Below are positions 7,481-15,171 of a stretch of DNA of 64,000 nt, in pieces. Each line of letters starts with the position of its first letter. Position 1 is the stretch's first letter. Under the pieces are notes generated by a model. It was not told the origin of the DNA. It searched no databases and saw nothing but the letters and a program-made list of their open reading frames with translations. The position numbers and the translations under genes were made by a program. The DNA is from Asticcacaulis solisilvae (lineage in GTDB: Bacteria > Pseudomonadota > Alphaproteobacteria > Caulobacterales > Caulobacteraceae): contig NZ_JAGGMI010000009.1 in the NCBI RefSeq assembly GCF_017875235.1, forward strand, positions 124,001-188,000, written 5' to 3'.

Positions 7481-8737
7481 ATGAAGGTGATCCGGGACCA
7501 ATGGCCTGTCGGCCAAGGCTGCTTTGCTTCGGGGATAATCGATGCCGACGGCGACGCTCCCCTTCATTACGTGTACGACTGTGGCGCGCGGAACCTCACC
7601 CACCTGACGCCGATCGTCTCGCACTATACCGAGCGAACCGATAACCTGCATGCCCTGTTCGTTTCTCATCTGGACAGCGACCACGTCGACGGTCTGGACA
7701 GGTTGCTCGCAACCATGAGCACGGACACCGTCTACTTGCCCTATCTCGACGTTGTCTCCCGCACCCTGGCAGTGATGCAGGCGGACGCCGAGGACAGGCT
7801 GACCGGCACCTACCTGGAAGCCGAAATGCGCCCGGATCAATGGTTTGGCTCGCGCGGCGTGGGACGGGTGGTGTTCGTGCAGAATCAGGGGCGGCCTCCG
7901 GAAGACGGGTTTGTCCCGCGCGAACCCGATCGGCCAAGAGCCACAGAAAAGGACAGAGCGACCCGGCTTCAGGAATACGGAACGATCCCGTCCAAAGACT
8001 TCTCGTCTTCGGTGTCGCACACCCGCGGCGGACAAGTTTTCGAGATGCAGGTCGGCGGATATATCGAGGCTGTCACTGCAAATCAGACGAGCTGGCTTCT
8101 GGTGCCCTATGTGCCGCCCGTCGACCAGCAACGCGCCAAGGAGTTCCGCGCGCGGGTGAGGCAGGCGCTGAACTTAGGAGCAAATGCGCGTCTGACTGCC
8201 GACAGGATTGTCCAGCACCTCAGGACCAAGACCGGCCGCCGGGCCCTGCGCGAATGCTACTCGGCGATTATCGACGGGGGCGCTGCCCGAAACCATAATC
8301 ACGTGTCGACGTCGCTCTATTCCGGACCGGCATGGCCAGGTCAGGCCAGAGGTCCGGTCTACAACTATTGGAACAATCCCGCTTTCTCAGCTTACATGGG
8401 CCTTGAGCCGAATTTCACCGGCTGGCTCGGCACTGGCGATGCAAAACTGAAAGATGACCGCACGCGCCGGCTTTGGCTGGACTTCTACAGGAACCTTGCG
8501 CCACAAGTCGGCACGCTGCTCCTGCCACACCATGGCTCGCACAGGAACTGGCACGCTGACCTCCTTAATCAACTGCCTGCCAGGTGTTTTATCGCGGCAG
8601 CCGACGACCAAGACGCCGGATACAGGCACCCCAGCCCAGGTGTCGTTCTGGATATTCAGTCAGCGCACAAAACCCTGATCCATGTAACAAAGGACCTTTG
8701 TACTCGCTTCAGCGAAACCATTCAGGTCGGCTCGTGA
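7481..8737 (+). CDS. Stand-alone metallo-beta-lactamase-fold hydrolase (ComEC-C-terminal-like)
   Basis: 418 residues from the ATG at 7481, which gives the usual beginning MKVIRDQWPVGQGCFASG; an in-frame ATG at 7433 is possible. Metal-ligand motifs are SHLDSDHVDGLD (HxDxDH) near residue 63 and LLLPHHGSH near residue 346. The second motif and the long insert between them match the ComEC/Rec2-type branch of the fold, which acts on nucleic acid or nucleotide substrates. It has no membrane segments. It is a lone plus-strand gene amid minus-strand leading genes, which suggests separate acquisition. Substrate unknown; stand-alone members are often found in accessory and defence regions. Confidence 0.8.
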   Translation: MKVIRDQWPVGQGCFASGIIDADGDAPLHYVYDCGARNLTHLTPIVSHYTERTDNLHALFVSHLDSDHVDGLDRLLATMSTDTVYLPYLDVVSRTLAVMQADAEDRLTGTYLEAEMRPDQWFGSRGVGRVVFVQNQGRPPEDGFVPREPDRPRATEKDRATRLQEYGTIPSKDFSSSVSHTRGGQVFEMQVGGYIEAVTANQTSWLLVPYVPPVDQQRAKEFRARVRQALNLGANARLTADRIVQHLRTKTGRRALRECYSAIIDGGAARNHNHVSTSLYSGPAWPGQARGPVYNYWNNPAFSAYMGLEPNFTGWLGTGDAKLKDDRTRRLWLDFYRNLAPQVGTLLLPHHGSHRNWHADLLNQLPARCFIAAADDQDAGYRHPSPGVVLDIQSAHKTLIHVTKDLCTRFSETIQVGS

Positions 8738-8754
8738 AGTCAAAATGGCGGCCG

Positions 8755-9684
8755 TCAGGCCGCCACCTTCCGAGCCGCGACGGCGACCTTGTACGTCAGG
8801 ATGCCACGCTCGGCAGCTTTCTGGGCGATGTTGAGGACGATGCCGGAAGGCTCCGCATCTTTCTCGTCCAACGGATTGACCGGGGTCGGCATGTAGAACA
8901 CCATGACCGGCTTCAGGTTCAGCAGGGTATCGTTGGCCACAAAGGGCGCCCGCCGGCCGTGGGATTTGGCGAAATCGGTCTTGTGCACGATGACGTTGTT
9001 GGTCTTGGCCCACATCATGGCGATTTTCTCGGCGCCGAGATTTCCGGTGCAGGCGAGCTGCATATCCGGGCACTGCGCCTTGGCGAAGTTCAGGGCAGCG
9101 AAAATTCGTTCGGCATCGGCCTGGGTCGATGCAGTCTGGACACCGCGGAAGACGACGTACTTCGCCGTGGGCTCGGCGCCCTTCTGACTTTGATGGCGCT
9201 TGCGACGCAGGGTTTCGCCGGCTTCCATGACGGCATAGGTCGTCAGGCGGTTGGTCGTTGATCCACGATAGGGCGTCCAGACATCGCCGGTCTGCACTTC
9301 GTAAGTCCGTTCGGCAGAGCGACGGAAGGTTTCGATGACGACAGCCACGGCTTCGAAGTAGCGGGAGCGCTCGGTCGCATCCTGAATTTGATTGTCCTTG
9401 ACCTCGGACCCGTCGAATTCCCGATGGAGGCTGTTGAGCTCGTTGGTCGCGCGATCATACTCCCGCTCGATCCGCTGCTGGGCCGCATGGATGCCACCGA
9501 TGATACAGTGGGCGATCATGCTGGCGTGTTCCTCGGTCGCATCCTTGCCGAAGGTGTCGAGGATCTCGGTCATGATAGCGTGGCCGAGGTGCTCGACCTC
9601 CCCTTCGGACGGAAACGGTCGTGGATCGTTGGCCAGCCCGGTGACGTGGTCGTAGCTGGTGATCGGCGTATCGAAGAAAGACAT
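8755..9684 (-). CDS. DUF2493 (SLOG-fold) protein
   Basis: 309 residues beginning MSFFDTPITSYDHVTGLAND. The N-terminal half is helical (residues 30-140). The C-terminal half carries KYVVFRGVQTASTQADAERI, then LACTGNLGAEKIAMMWAK and VFYMP, the strand-loop layout of DUF2493, a nucleotide-binding Rossmann-like SLOG fold that may sense or process a nucleotide ligand. Such proteins are common on alphaproteobacterial plasmids, with no assigned function. A hairpin ACCCCATTGGGGT lies in its leader (about 9709-9721). The gene converges with the metallo-beta-lactamase gene. Confidence 0.75.
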   Translation of the reverse strand: MSFFDTPITSYDHVTGLANDPRPFPSEGEVEHLGHAIMTEILDTFGKDATEEHASMIAHCIIGGIHAAQQRIEREYDRATNELNSLHREFDGSEVKDNQIQDATERSRYFEAVAVVIETFRRSAERTYEVQTGDVWTPYRGSTTNRLTTYAVMEAGETLRRKRHQSQKGAEPTAKYVVFRGVQTASTQADAERIFAALNFAKAQCPDMQLACTGNLGAEKIAMMWAKTNNVIVHKTDFAKSHGRRAPFVANDTLLNLKPVMVFYMPTPVNPLDEKDAEPSGIVLNIAQKAAERGILTYKVAVAARKVAA

Positions 9685-10245
9685 GTGCGTGAACCTGAAA
9701 ATGAAGGAAACCCCATTGGGGTGAGGCCTTCGGACCTGGCCTCTGAACCGCGTTGTCCACCGGCCAATTCGCGCGCAACGGGGTCGCCGCAGGCGACACG
9801 GCTTGCCCCTTGCGCGTAGAAGAATTGGACCTGTGGCAACCGTTCAGACCTCAAGGCCAGGTCGACACGCCTCACCCGGACTCCGGTTGCCTTCCCTGAG
9901 CCACGCACTCGCCAATCCGGACGCCTCCAGGACGTTCCTACACGGCGCATCAACCAACCAACCGCCTTGCCCGACGGGGTATCACACACCAGCCGCCGCC
10001 ACGCCGATGGCCGGAGGCGCGGCCAAGTTTACCAGGGACAAGTCACGCGTTGATACAACAGCAACCAATCGAACAGAGGGTCGATGCGATGAAAGAAATA
10101 TTGCGAACGATCGAAGGAAATCGCTACCGAATGAAGTGATTGTTCACCGCTATGTTCAGGGCGACACACGCGGACAATATGTTTGACATCCGACGCCGAG
10201 GTCATCGACTTCGACTATGCTTCGCGGCAACGCTAGGAGCATTCG
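9685..10245. other. Long intergenic region with a regulatory-looking element
   Basis: About 560 bp with no supported gene; long frames here have atypical composition. TCGATGCGATGAAAGAAATATT (two segments, 10081-10102) and ATATTGCGAACGATCGA (10098-10114) closely match sequences in front of the tra operon at 36184-36205 and 36314-36330. The element lies upstream of the two small membrane protein genes and probably binds the same regulator. Confidence 0.5.
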
Positions 10246-10479
10246 ATGAACCCGTTCTGGCCCCATCTGGCATCGCGGCTACGCCATTACAGCGCAGCAC
10301 TTGGCTGGCAAGCTTTGATGCTCTTCGTCGCGTTTGTCGGGTACTGCGTCGCTTCCGCGATCCTCGGCCGAATGGCGACGTTTGCATGGTTCGCCGGAGT
10401 CTATGTCGCAACCGGCCTCGCCATTCAGCTAGCTAAGGAAGTGTCACTGTGCCGCCGTGCGCTCTCGGGGCGGCAGTGA
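10246..10479 (+). CDS. Small membrane protein
   Basis: 77 residues, TAGGAG eight bases before the ATG. Two hydrophobic segments (WQALMLFVAFVGYCVASAIL and FAWFAGVYVATGLAIQLA) are joined by a short basic loop. Its stop codon overlaps the start of the next small membrane protein (TGATG), so the two are translationally coupled. No family is recognised. Confidence 0.6.
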   Translation: MNPFWPHLASRLRHYSAALGWQALMLFVAFVGYCVASAILGRMATFAWFAGVYVATGLAIQLAKEVSLCRRALSGRQ

Positions 10480-10637
10480 TGGCTATACTCATGATCGGCC
10501 TTGCCTATATGGTCGTCATGGCCAACCTGGTCATCGCCGGCGCCCCCGATGTTACCTTGACCATCGCGACAGGGACCATGGCCTTTTTGATTGTCATCGT
10601 CGTCTGGACAAGCCTTGCGGGAATGGGACGATCCTGA
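10479..10637 (+). CDS. Second small membrane protein, coupled to the first
   Basis: 52 residues from the ATG at 10479, overlapping the upstream stop in TGATG. It is almost entirely two membrane helices (MAILMIGLAYMVVMANLVIA and LTIATGTMAFLIVIVVWTSL). The pair may form a small membrane complex such as an exclusion or envelope factor, but nothing in the sequence assigns a role. An earlier in-frame ATG at 10449 is less likely. Confidence 0.55.
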   Translation: MAILMIGLAYMVVMANLVIAGAPDVTLTIATGTMAFLIVIVVWTSLAGMGRS

Positions 10638-10685
10638 GCCCCGCGCCAGCAACGAGGCGAACTAGAAAGCCTTAGTTGTAGATAT

Positions 10686-10718
10686 GGAAAAATGCCCGCC
10701 ATTGCTAGCGCGGGCATT
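10686..10718 (-). terminator. Terminator after the Cys-rich 62-aa gene
   Basis: AATGCCCGC (10691-10699) and GCGGGCATT (10710-10718) form a 9-bp stem followed on the minus strand by TTTCC. It ends the unit that contains the two Cys-rich genes, 23 bp past the stop at 10742. Confidence 0.8.
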
Positions 10719-10741
10719 CAAGTTCACCGCTCAGCGATGGC

Positions 10742-10930
10742 TTAGTCGTGGTTCATATGCGCGTCATGGTCACCGGTCTTTTTGCCGGTATCCTTTTCCT
10801 TGCAGCAGCAGCACTTTTCAATGGCTTCGCAGCAGGACTTTGCGGCGTCTTTGACGGCTTCGGGGGCGGCTGCATATGCGCCGCCGGCGGCAAACAGGGT
10901 AAAGGCCGATATTAGGATGATACGCTTCAT
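10742..10930 (-). CDS. Exported Cys-cluster small protein, copy 1
   Basis: 62 residues. A clear signal peptide (MKRIILISAFTLFAAGGAYA, cut near AYA|A) leaves a mature peptide of about 42 residues with KSCCEAIEKCCCC and a His/Asp tail (GDHDAHMNHD). Six Cys plus His in so short a peptide point to metal binding in the periplasm. A close homologue lies at 31962-32150 in the arsenic region, again next to a homologue of the gene at 10980-11285. Function is not known to me; a metallothionein-like or metal-relay role is inferred. Confidence 0.75.
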   Translation of the reverse strand: MKRIILISAFTLFAAGGAYAAAPEAVKDAAKSCCEAIEKCCCCKEKDTGKKTGDHDAHMNHD

Positions 10931-10979
10931 TTTATAACTCCATCGATAGGTTGAATAGGGGGTTCAGATTTGTGGAGTG

Positions 10980-11285
10980 TTAGCGTGGCGGTGGCGCCTG
11001 CGGTTGATAGGTCAGGCTGGCAAAATGATCATGCTGTCGGACGTAACGCATTAGCAGAGTAAGGGTAGTATATTCGAAATGAAATTCCGCCTGGGCCAGG
11101 AGCGGGCATTGCTGACCGCACGTCTTGGCCGCCGCCGGCGCCTTTTCCGGACAGCAAGGCATGTCAGCGTGCGCGCTTACCATATCATGCGAAACGGGCA
11201 TCGCCGTCGTCGGTGCGGCCATGCACAGCAGCAAAGCCAAAAGGCCTGCAATGATGGAAACAGCTGTATACACGCGCTCTCGCAT
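10980..11285 (-). CDS. Exported small protein with PCCP...CGQQCP motif, copy 1
   Basis: 101 residues from the ATG at 11285, chosen because it aligns with the start of its homologue at 31600. Signal or anchor segment SIIAGLLALLLCMAAPTTAM, then ADMPCCPEKAPAAAKTCGQQ followed by CP, and a C-terminus ending in QAPPPR. The homologue shares the signal segment, the DMPCCP-KAPA-AK-CGQQCP block and the QAPPPR end. It resembles small copper- or metal-linked exported proteins found in metal islands, but I cannot name a family. It is upstream of the Cys-cluster gene and downstream of the CDF transporter gene on the same strand. Confidence 0.7.
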   Translation of the reverse strand: MRERVYTAVSIIAGLLALLLCMAAPTTAMPVSHDMVSAHADMPCCPEKAPAAAKTCGQQCPLLAQAEFHFEYTTLTLLMRYVRQHDHFASLTYQPQAPPPR

Positions 11286-11344
11286 CGTGCTGTTGTACGG
11301 TATCGAAGCGCGTCCCACAATCGCGTCTCGCAGATTGCCTGTGC

Positions 11345-12178
11345 TTATGTCGCTGTCCTAAGGTCCTGCCGGGCATCCCTGATAATCGACCAGGAAGAGT
11401 GCAGGAACAAACCCGCGACGATAAACGCCACGATCAGATCGGGTATCGGTGATTTCAGCCACCAGACCAGGGCGGCGGCGGCGACAACGGCAAGATTGCC
11501 AATAGCGTCGTTGCGAGAAAACAGCCAGACGGCGCGCATGTTCGCGTCCCCCTGTCGATGCGGCATCAGCACCACGGCCGCCAGAACATTGACGACGCAG
11601 GCAGCCAGACCAAACCCCGCCATGAGCAGGGTTTGCGGTTCGTGCACGACGAAGACGCGGTACAATGTCGAGGCGATAACGCCGACGCCGAGCAGACCGA
11701 GGAACACTCCTTGTAACAGTGCCGCCTTCGCCCGCGCGGCCAGGCCCCAGCCGACCGCGATCAGACCCAGGAATGAGATCAGGCCGTCACCTAGAAAATC
11801 GAGCGCGTCCGCCTGCAGAGCCTGCGATTGCGACACCAGGCTTGCCACGATTTCAACCGCGCCATAGCCGAGATTGAGCAAGACCACGATCCATAAAGCC
11901 CGCTTGTAGGCGGGCGTCACATGCGAGAGGTCGGGTATCTTGTCATCGTCAACTTCTGCAGAAGCACCCAGGCGGTCCAACCGATAGCCAAGGTCCGTGA
12001 CGGCCGTTTCCAAACGCACCAGACAGCGAGGGTCAGCAACGTCAAGGGTCATGATCTGCGAGGCGATGGAGACCTTTACGTCATCAACTCCCTCGATCTT
12101 GCGGGCAGCGCCTTCGATTTTGGCGGCGCAGGACGAGCAGTCCATGCCGGTGACGCGGTAGCGGGCGGTCTGACTCAT
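11345..12178 (-). CDS. Cation diffusion facilitator with N-terminal heavy-metal-associated domain
   Basis: 277 residues. Residues 1-70 are an HMA domain with the metal site GMDCSSCAAKIE. After a linker come about six membrane helices of a CDF exporter, with AVEIVASLVSQSQALQADALDFLGD carrying the D-x-x-x-D metal site of helix 2 and FSRNDAIGNLAVV (N/D site) in helix 5. Such fusions expel divalent metals. The promoter in front has a 19-bp spacer carrying a MerR-type dyad, and the merR gene is divergent, so induction by metal is likely. The metal itself cannot be fixed from sequence. Confidence 0.88.
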   Translation of the reverse strand: MSQTARYRVTGMDCSSCAAKIEGAARKIEGVDDVKVSIASQIMTLDVADPRCLVRLETAVTDLGYRLDRLGASAEVDDDKIPDLSHVTPAYKRALWIVVLLNLGYGAVEIVASLVSQSQALQADALDFLGDGLISFLGLIAVGWGLAARAKAALLQGVFLGLLGVGVIASTLYRVFVVHEPQTLLMAGFGLAACVVNVLAAVVLMPHRQGDANMRAVWLFSRNDAIGNLAVVAAAALVWWLKSPIPDLIVAFIVAGLFLHSSWSIIRDARQDLRTAT

Positions 12179-12220
12179 GCTCTTCTTTCATGCCGGTTGT
12201 TGAACCTGAACGACGCCAAG

Positions 12221-12251
12221 CTTATAGACCCTGTAGTAACTACAGGGTCAA
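12221..12251 (-). promoter_or_regulatory. MerR-type promoter/operator in front of the CDF gene
   Basis: On the minus strand TTGACC (12246-12251) and TATAAG (12221-12226) are separated by 19 bp holding the dyad ACCCTGTAG-TTA-CTACAGGGT. The overlong spacer with a centred dyad is the mark of MerR-family activation, in which the metal-bound regulator twists the promoter. It lies in the 77-bp gap between the divergent CDF and merR genes, so MerR probably also controls itself. Confidence 0.88.
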
Positions 12252-12255
12252 GTGC

Positions 12256-12660
12256 ATGAAACACCTCACGATAGGCCGTCTGGCCTCGGCCACGGGCGTC
12301 AATATCGAAACCATCCGCTATTATGAGCGCGCCGGACTGATCGACGCCCCGCCCCGGACGGAAGGCAATTACCGATCCTATAGCGATGAACAGGTCTCGC
12401 GGCTGCGCTTCATCCGAAGGACGCGCGAGCTGGGGTTCTCGCTTGAACAGATTCGCGCCCTTATCAGCATTTCCGGCCAGCAGGATCGCAGTTGCGGCAC
12501 GGTTGACCGGATCGCCCGGAAGCATCTGGCCGACGTTGACCGCAAGATCGACGACCTGGTGGCACTACGGCGCGAACTGACGGACGCGGTGACGAGCTGC
12601 AAAGGCGGCAGCGTTGCCGAGTGCCGTATCCTCGAGGCCTTCACGCCCGCAGATGCCTAG
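12256..12660 (+). CDS. MerR-family metal-responsive regulator
   Basis: 134 residues from the ATG at 12256. The N-terminal winged helix begins MKHLTIGRLASATGVNIETI, then RYYERAGLI, the MerR hallmark. A dimerisation helix follows, with Cys80, Cys115 and Cys123. A Cys near 80 followed by two C-terminal Cys about 35 residues on is the metal-binding set of the Hg/Cd/Pb/Zn branch rather than the CueR pattern. It is divergent from the CDF gene, and its stop overlaps the TonB receptor stop in CTAG. Matching dyads in front of the CDF and receptor genes suggest both are targets. Confidence 0.9.
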   Translation: MKHLTIGRLASATGVNIETIRYYERAGLIDAPPRTEGNYRSYSDEQVSRLRFIRRTRELGFSLEQIRALISISGQQDRSCGTVDRIARKHLADVDRKIDDLVALRRELTDAVTSCKGGSVAECRILEAFTPADA

Positions 12661-14690
12661 TCGTGATCAGCGCCGCCGAAGCGGACGCGGATGCCGGCAT
12701 TGACGGTGAAGCCATCGGTTGGCGCCCAGGCGTCAACCGTCCAGAGTCCTTCCGGTGAGCGCTGCTGCAACAGCATCGGATCGTAACGGCTCTGGCGGAC
12801 ATCGAGGATGTTCTCCAGGTTCAGGAAAACACGGAGATTGCCGAAGGCCTTCTCGCCCATCAGACCGAGCAGATAATAGGGTTTGCTCTTGCTGCGATAA
12901 GGATTGTCTTCAAGGTCCTGATGGCCGGTATAGTACAGCTCCGCGCCGATCCGGCCGACATCGTGCTTTTCCCACATGGCGACGATACCGGCCGTATGTT
13001 TCGGGGTGAGCGGCACGACGCGCCGGCCGGTGCCAGCGAGATCAGGCTCGGTCGCATCGACGTAGACGTAACTGCCCGTGACGGTAACGCCTTTCCAGCG
13101 ATAGCGCAGAAGCGTTTCCGCGCCGCGCACGCGGGTCTGCCCCTCGACATTGACCAGCCGGACGCGTTCGGGCTCTCCTCCCGCAACCGCATCGACCGGC
13201 TCCAGGCGCACCGTGTCGGTCATATTCGACGCAAACAACGCCACATTGATCTCAAAGGGCCGCTTGGCAAAGCCGATCTCGAACGAGCCATTCTGCGCGG
13301 TCTCGGCCCTCAAATTGACGAGCGGGTCCAGACGCGAGAGGCCGGCCGCATCGGTTTCTTCGACGAACGGCGTGGTCGCGTAGAAGCCGCCGCCGACCGA
13401 GCCCCGGAAGGTCCAGGGACCAGGGCGGTAGAGGGCGGACAGGCGCGGACTGAGTTTCGTCCCGAATTCGCTGTGAACGTCAATCCGCGCACTGGCGGCG
13501 ACCGTCAGGTTTTCGCGGAAATCATGCTCGACCTGGGTAAACAGCGCAGGAACCGTGTAGGTGTAATCAAAGCTCGGAAACGCTTCGGACTTGTAGTCAT
13601 CCAGCTGAACGGCAAGTCCAGTCAGCCAGGTCGTCCCTTCGGCCTCCCTGGCGATCGACGCTTCGGCAAAGGCAGTGCGATGGGCATCATCTTCAATGAC
13701 GGCGCCGAAACGGTGGCCATGTTCCTGCGACATGGCCGAAGCGCGGATATGCAGCGTGCCCCAGCCTTCCAGCGGTGTTTCGGCGACAAGGCCAGCATCA
13801 AGTCGCGTCGTGTCCTGCGACTGCTCGAATGGCAACCCGTCCGGCGCCGTGCGACCCGGTGCCGTGCCGCCATCGCGTTGCTCGGTCATTGCGCCAAGCG
13901 TGATGAACGCGGAGCTGCCATTGTCACCTTGCCAGAAGAAACGCGGGCGAACCGTTACCCGGTCATAGCCTGGAATATCCAGCCAGCCGTCCTTGTCGAT
14001 GTCCTGTTCGCTCTGCCGGTGCAGGCCGCCGGTGATCGAATAGCGCCAGTGCTCGGACAGGGGCGCCGAGGTATAGGCCGTGATGTCCTGCCCGTCGCGG
14101 CTGGTGGCGTTGAACAACAGCTCTGTTTCCGGTTCTTCGCCGGGGCGGCGTGAAATCAGGTTGATCACGCCGCCAAGCGCCGACGGCCCATACAAAGCCG
14201 ACGCTGCGCCCTTGATGACCTCGACCTGGCCCAGATCGGTGGGCGGCACTTGCAGCAGGCCCAGGGATGAGGCTTGCCCACCATAGAGCGGCAGGCCATC
14301 GGCCAGGACCTGGGTATAGCGGCCGTTCATCCCCTGAACACGCACGTTGGAGGCACCAAGAGCAGGTGATGTGACCTGCACGCGGATGCCCCCGATTTCG
14401 CTGACGAGCATTCCGACATTGCCCGGCTTCATCAGCGCTTTTTCCTCAATCTCTTCACGGGTGATGACCTCGACGCGCAGGGGTTCCGCCTGAATTCGGC
14501 GCCGGGATCGTGTCGATTGGATGATGATGTCTTCCTCTACTTCCTCCGCCACCTCGTCGTGGTTCTCTGCGGGGACTACCTGCGCAAGCGCCGGAAAAGC
14601 CATCAAATTTAACGAAACGGTAGACAGCAGACTGAAGGCAACCGACGGAAGCGGGTTACCCCGGCGATGATTGTGAGCGGTGCGAGACAT
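12657..14690 (-). CDS. TonB-dependent outer-membrane receptor
   Basis: 677 residues with a signal peptide ending near AFPALAQ. The plug domain spans about residues 60-190 (RVEVITREEIEEKALMKPGN, VRVQGMNGRYTQVLADGLPL, VEVIKGAASALYGPSALGGV). A 22-strand barrel follows and ends in VRFGGADHD rather than the usual aromatic residue. The plug resembles the siderophore/copper class. A MerR-like dyad lies just upstream, so it is probably co-regulated with the CDF exporter: uptake receptor and exporter under one sensor is unusual, and the receptor may instead move a chelate or act in metal exchange. Substrate unknown. Confidence 0.9.
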   Translation of the reverse strand: MSRTAHNHRRGNPLPSVAFSLLSTVSLNLMAFPALAQVVPAENHDEVAEEVEEDIIIQSTRSRRRIQAEPLRVEVITREEIEEKALMKPGNVGMLVSEIGGIRVQVTSPALGASNVRVQGMNGRYTQVLADGLPLYGGQASSLGLLQVPPTDLGQVEVIKGAASALYGPSALGGVINLISRRPGEEPETELLFNATSRDGQDITAYTSAPLSEHWRYSITGGLHRQSEQDIDKDGWLDIPGYDRVTVRPRFFWQGDNGSSAFITLGAMTEQRDGGTAPGRTAPDGLPFEQSQDTTRLDAGLVAETPLEGWGTLHIRASAMSQEHGHRFGAVIEDDAHRTAFAEASIAREAEGTTWLTGLAVQLDDYKSEAFPSFDYTYTVPALFTQVEHDFRENLTVAASARIDVHSEFGTKLSPRLSALYRPGPWTFRGSVGGGFYATTPFVEETDAAGLSRLDPLVNLRAETAQNGSFEIGFAKRPFEINVALFASNMTDTVRLEPVDAVAGGEPERVRLVNVEGQTRVRGAETLLRYRWKGVTVTGSYVYVDATEPDLAGTGRRVVPLTPKHTAGIVAMWEKHDVGRIGAELYYTGHQDLEDNPYRSKSKPYYLLGLMGEKAFGNLRVFLNLENILDVRQSRYDPMLLQQRSPEGLWTVDAWAPTDGFTVNAGIRVRFGGADHD

Positions 14691-14725
14691 GGTATTCCAG
14701 GGAGGTCGGCGTTAGAATCGGGCGG

Positions 14726-14756
14726 ACCATGAACTCTGTAGTAGGTACAGGGTCAA
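14726..14756 (-). promoter_or_regulatory. Second MerR-type operator, in front of the TonB receptor
   Basis: On the minus strand TTGACC (14751-14756) is followed by 19 bp containing CTGTACC-TAC-TACAGAG and then CATGGT (14726-14731). The dyad differs from the CDF operator at few positions. The -10 is weak, which suits activator dependence. It lies about 36 bp before the receptor start. Confidence 0.75.
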
Positions 14757-15171
14757 GGCAAGGTCTGGCGATTTTTACGGTGGCCGGCAAACCGACTGCG
14801 AATCTGGCAGTCCTAACTGAAGACGCGGGAGTCATGTCAAAGGATACAAATGAGTTGTGGACTCTAAAAAAGTGGCTATTGCGAATGAAGTCTCTTCGTC
14901 AAATTTCGTGCCTCTAGCCGACCCAAAGAAACGATCAACAGGGCGGCGAAGGGTGGTTTGCAAGCGCGAAGTTGGAGGCTTTGTCCCCCCCCAGTGCGAG
15001 GTTTGATCGTCAAATTCGACGATTAACCCAACTTAACACAAAGGTTGGCATCGGGTACCGATGGAAAAGGCTTGTAAGGCCGACCTGGGAAACACGCTCA
15101 ATTAAGGCTGTGACCGGCGGGGTGAATAATGCTGGGGTGACGGGCTCCTATGATACGGCCTGATCGGCCCT
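14757..15171. other. Intergenic region with no recognised content
   Basis: About 415 bp between the receptor promoter and the end of the three-gene cassette. No frame has a convincing start and family, and no terminator or repeat stands out. Confidence 0.4.

Noticed and set aside
7157-8131. 324-aa minus-strand open frame
   Set aside because: Lies opposite the metallo-beta-lactamase gene, whose motifs are clear; the frame has low-complexity Arg/Pro/Gly composition typical of an antisense shadow in GC-rich DNA.
9570-9989. 139-aa minus-strand frame upstream of the DUF2493 gene
   Set aside because: Overlaps the true start of the DUF2493 gene out of frame, has skewed composition and no ribosome site.
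12921-14153. 410-aa plus-strand open frame
   Set aside because: Fully antisense to the TonB receptor gene; no recognisable domain.
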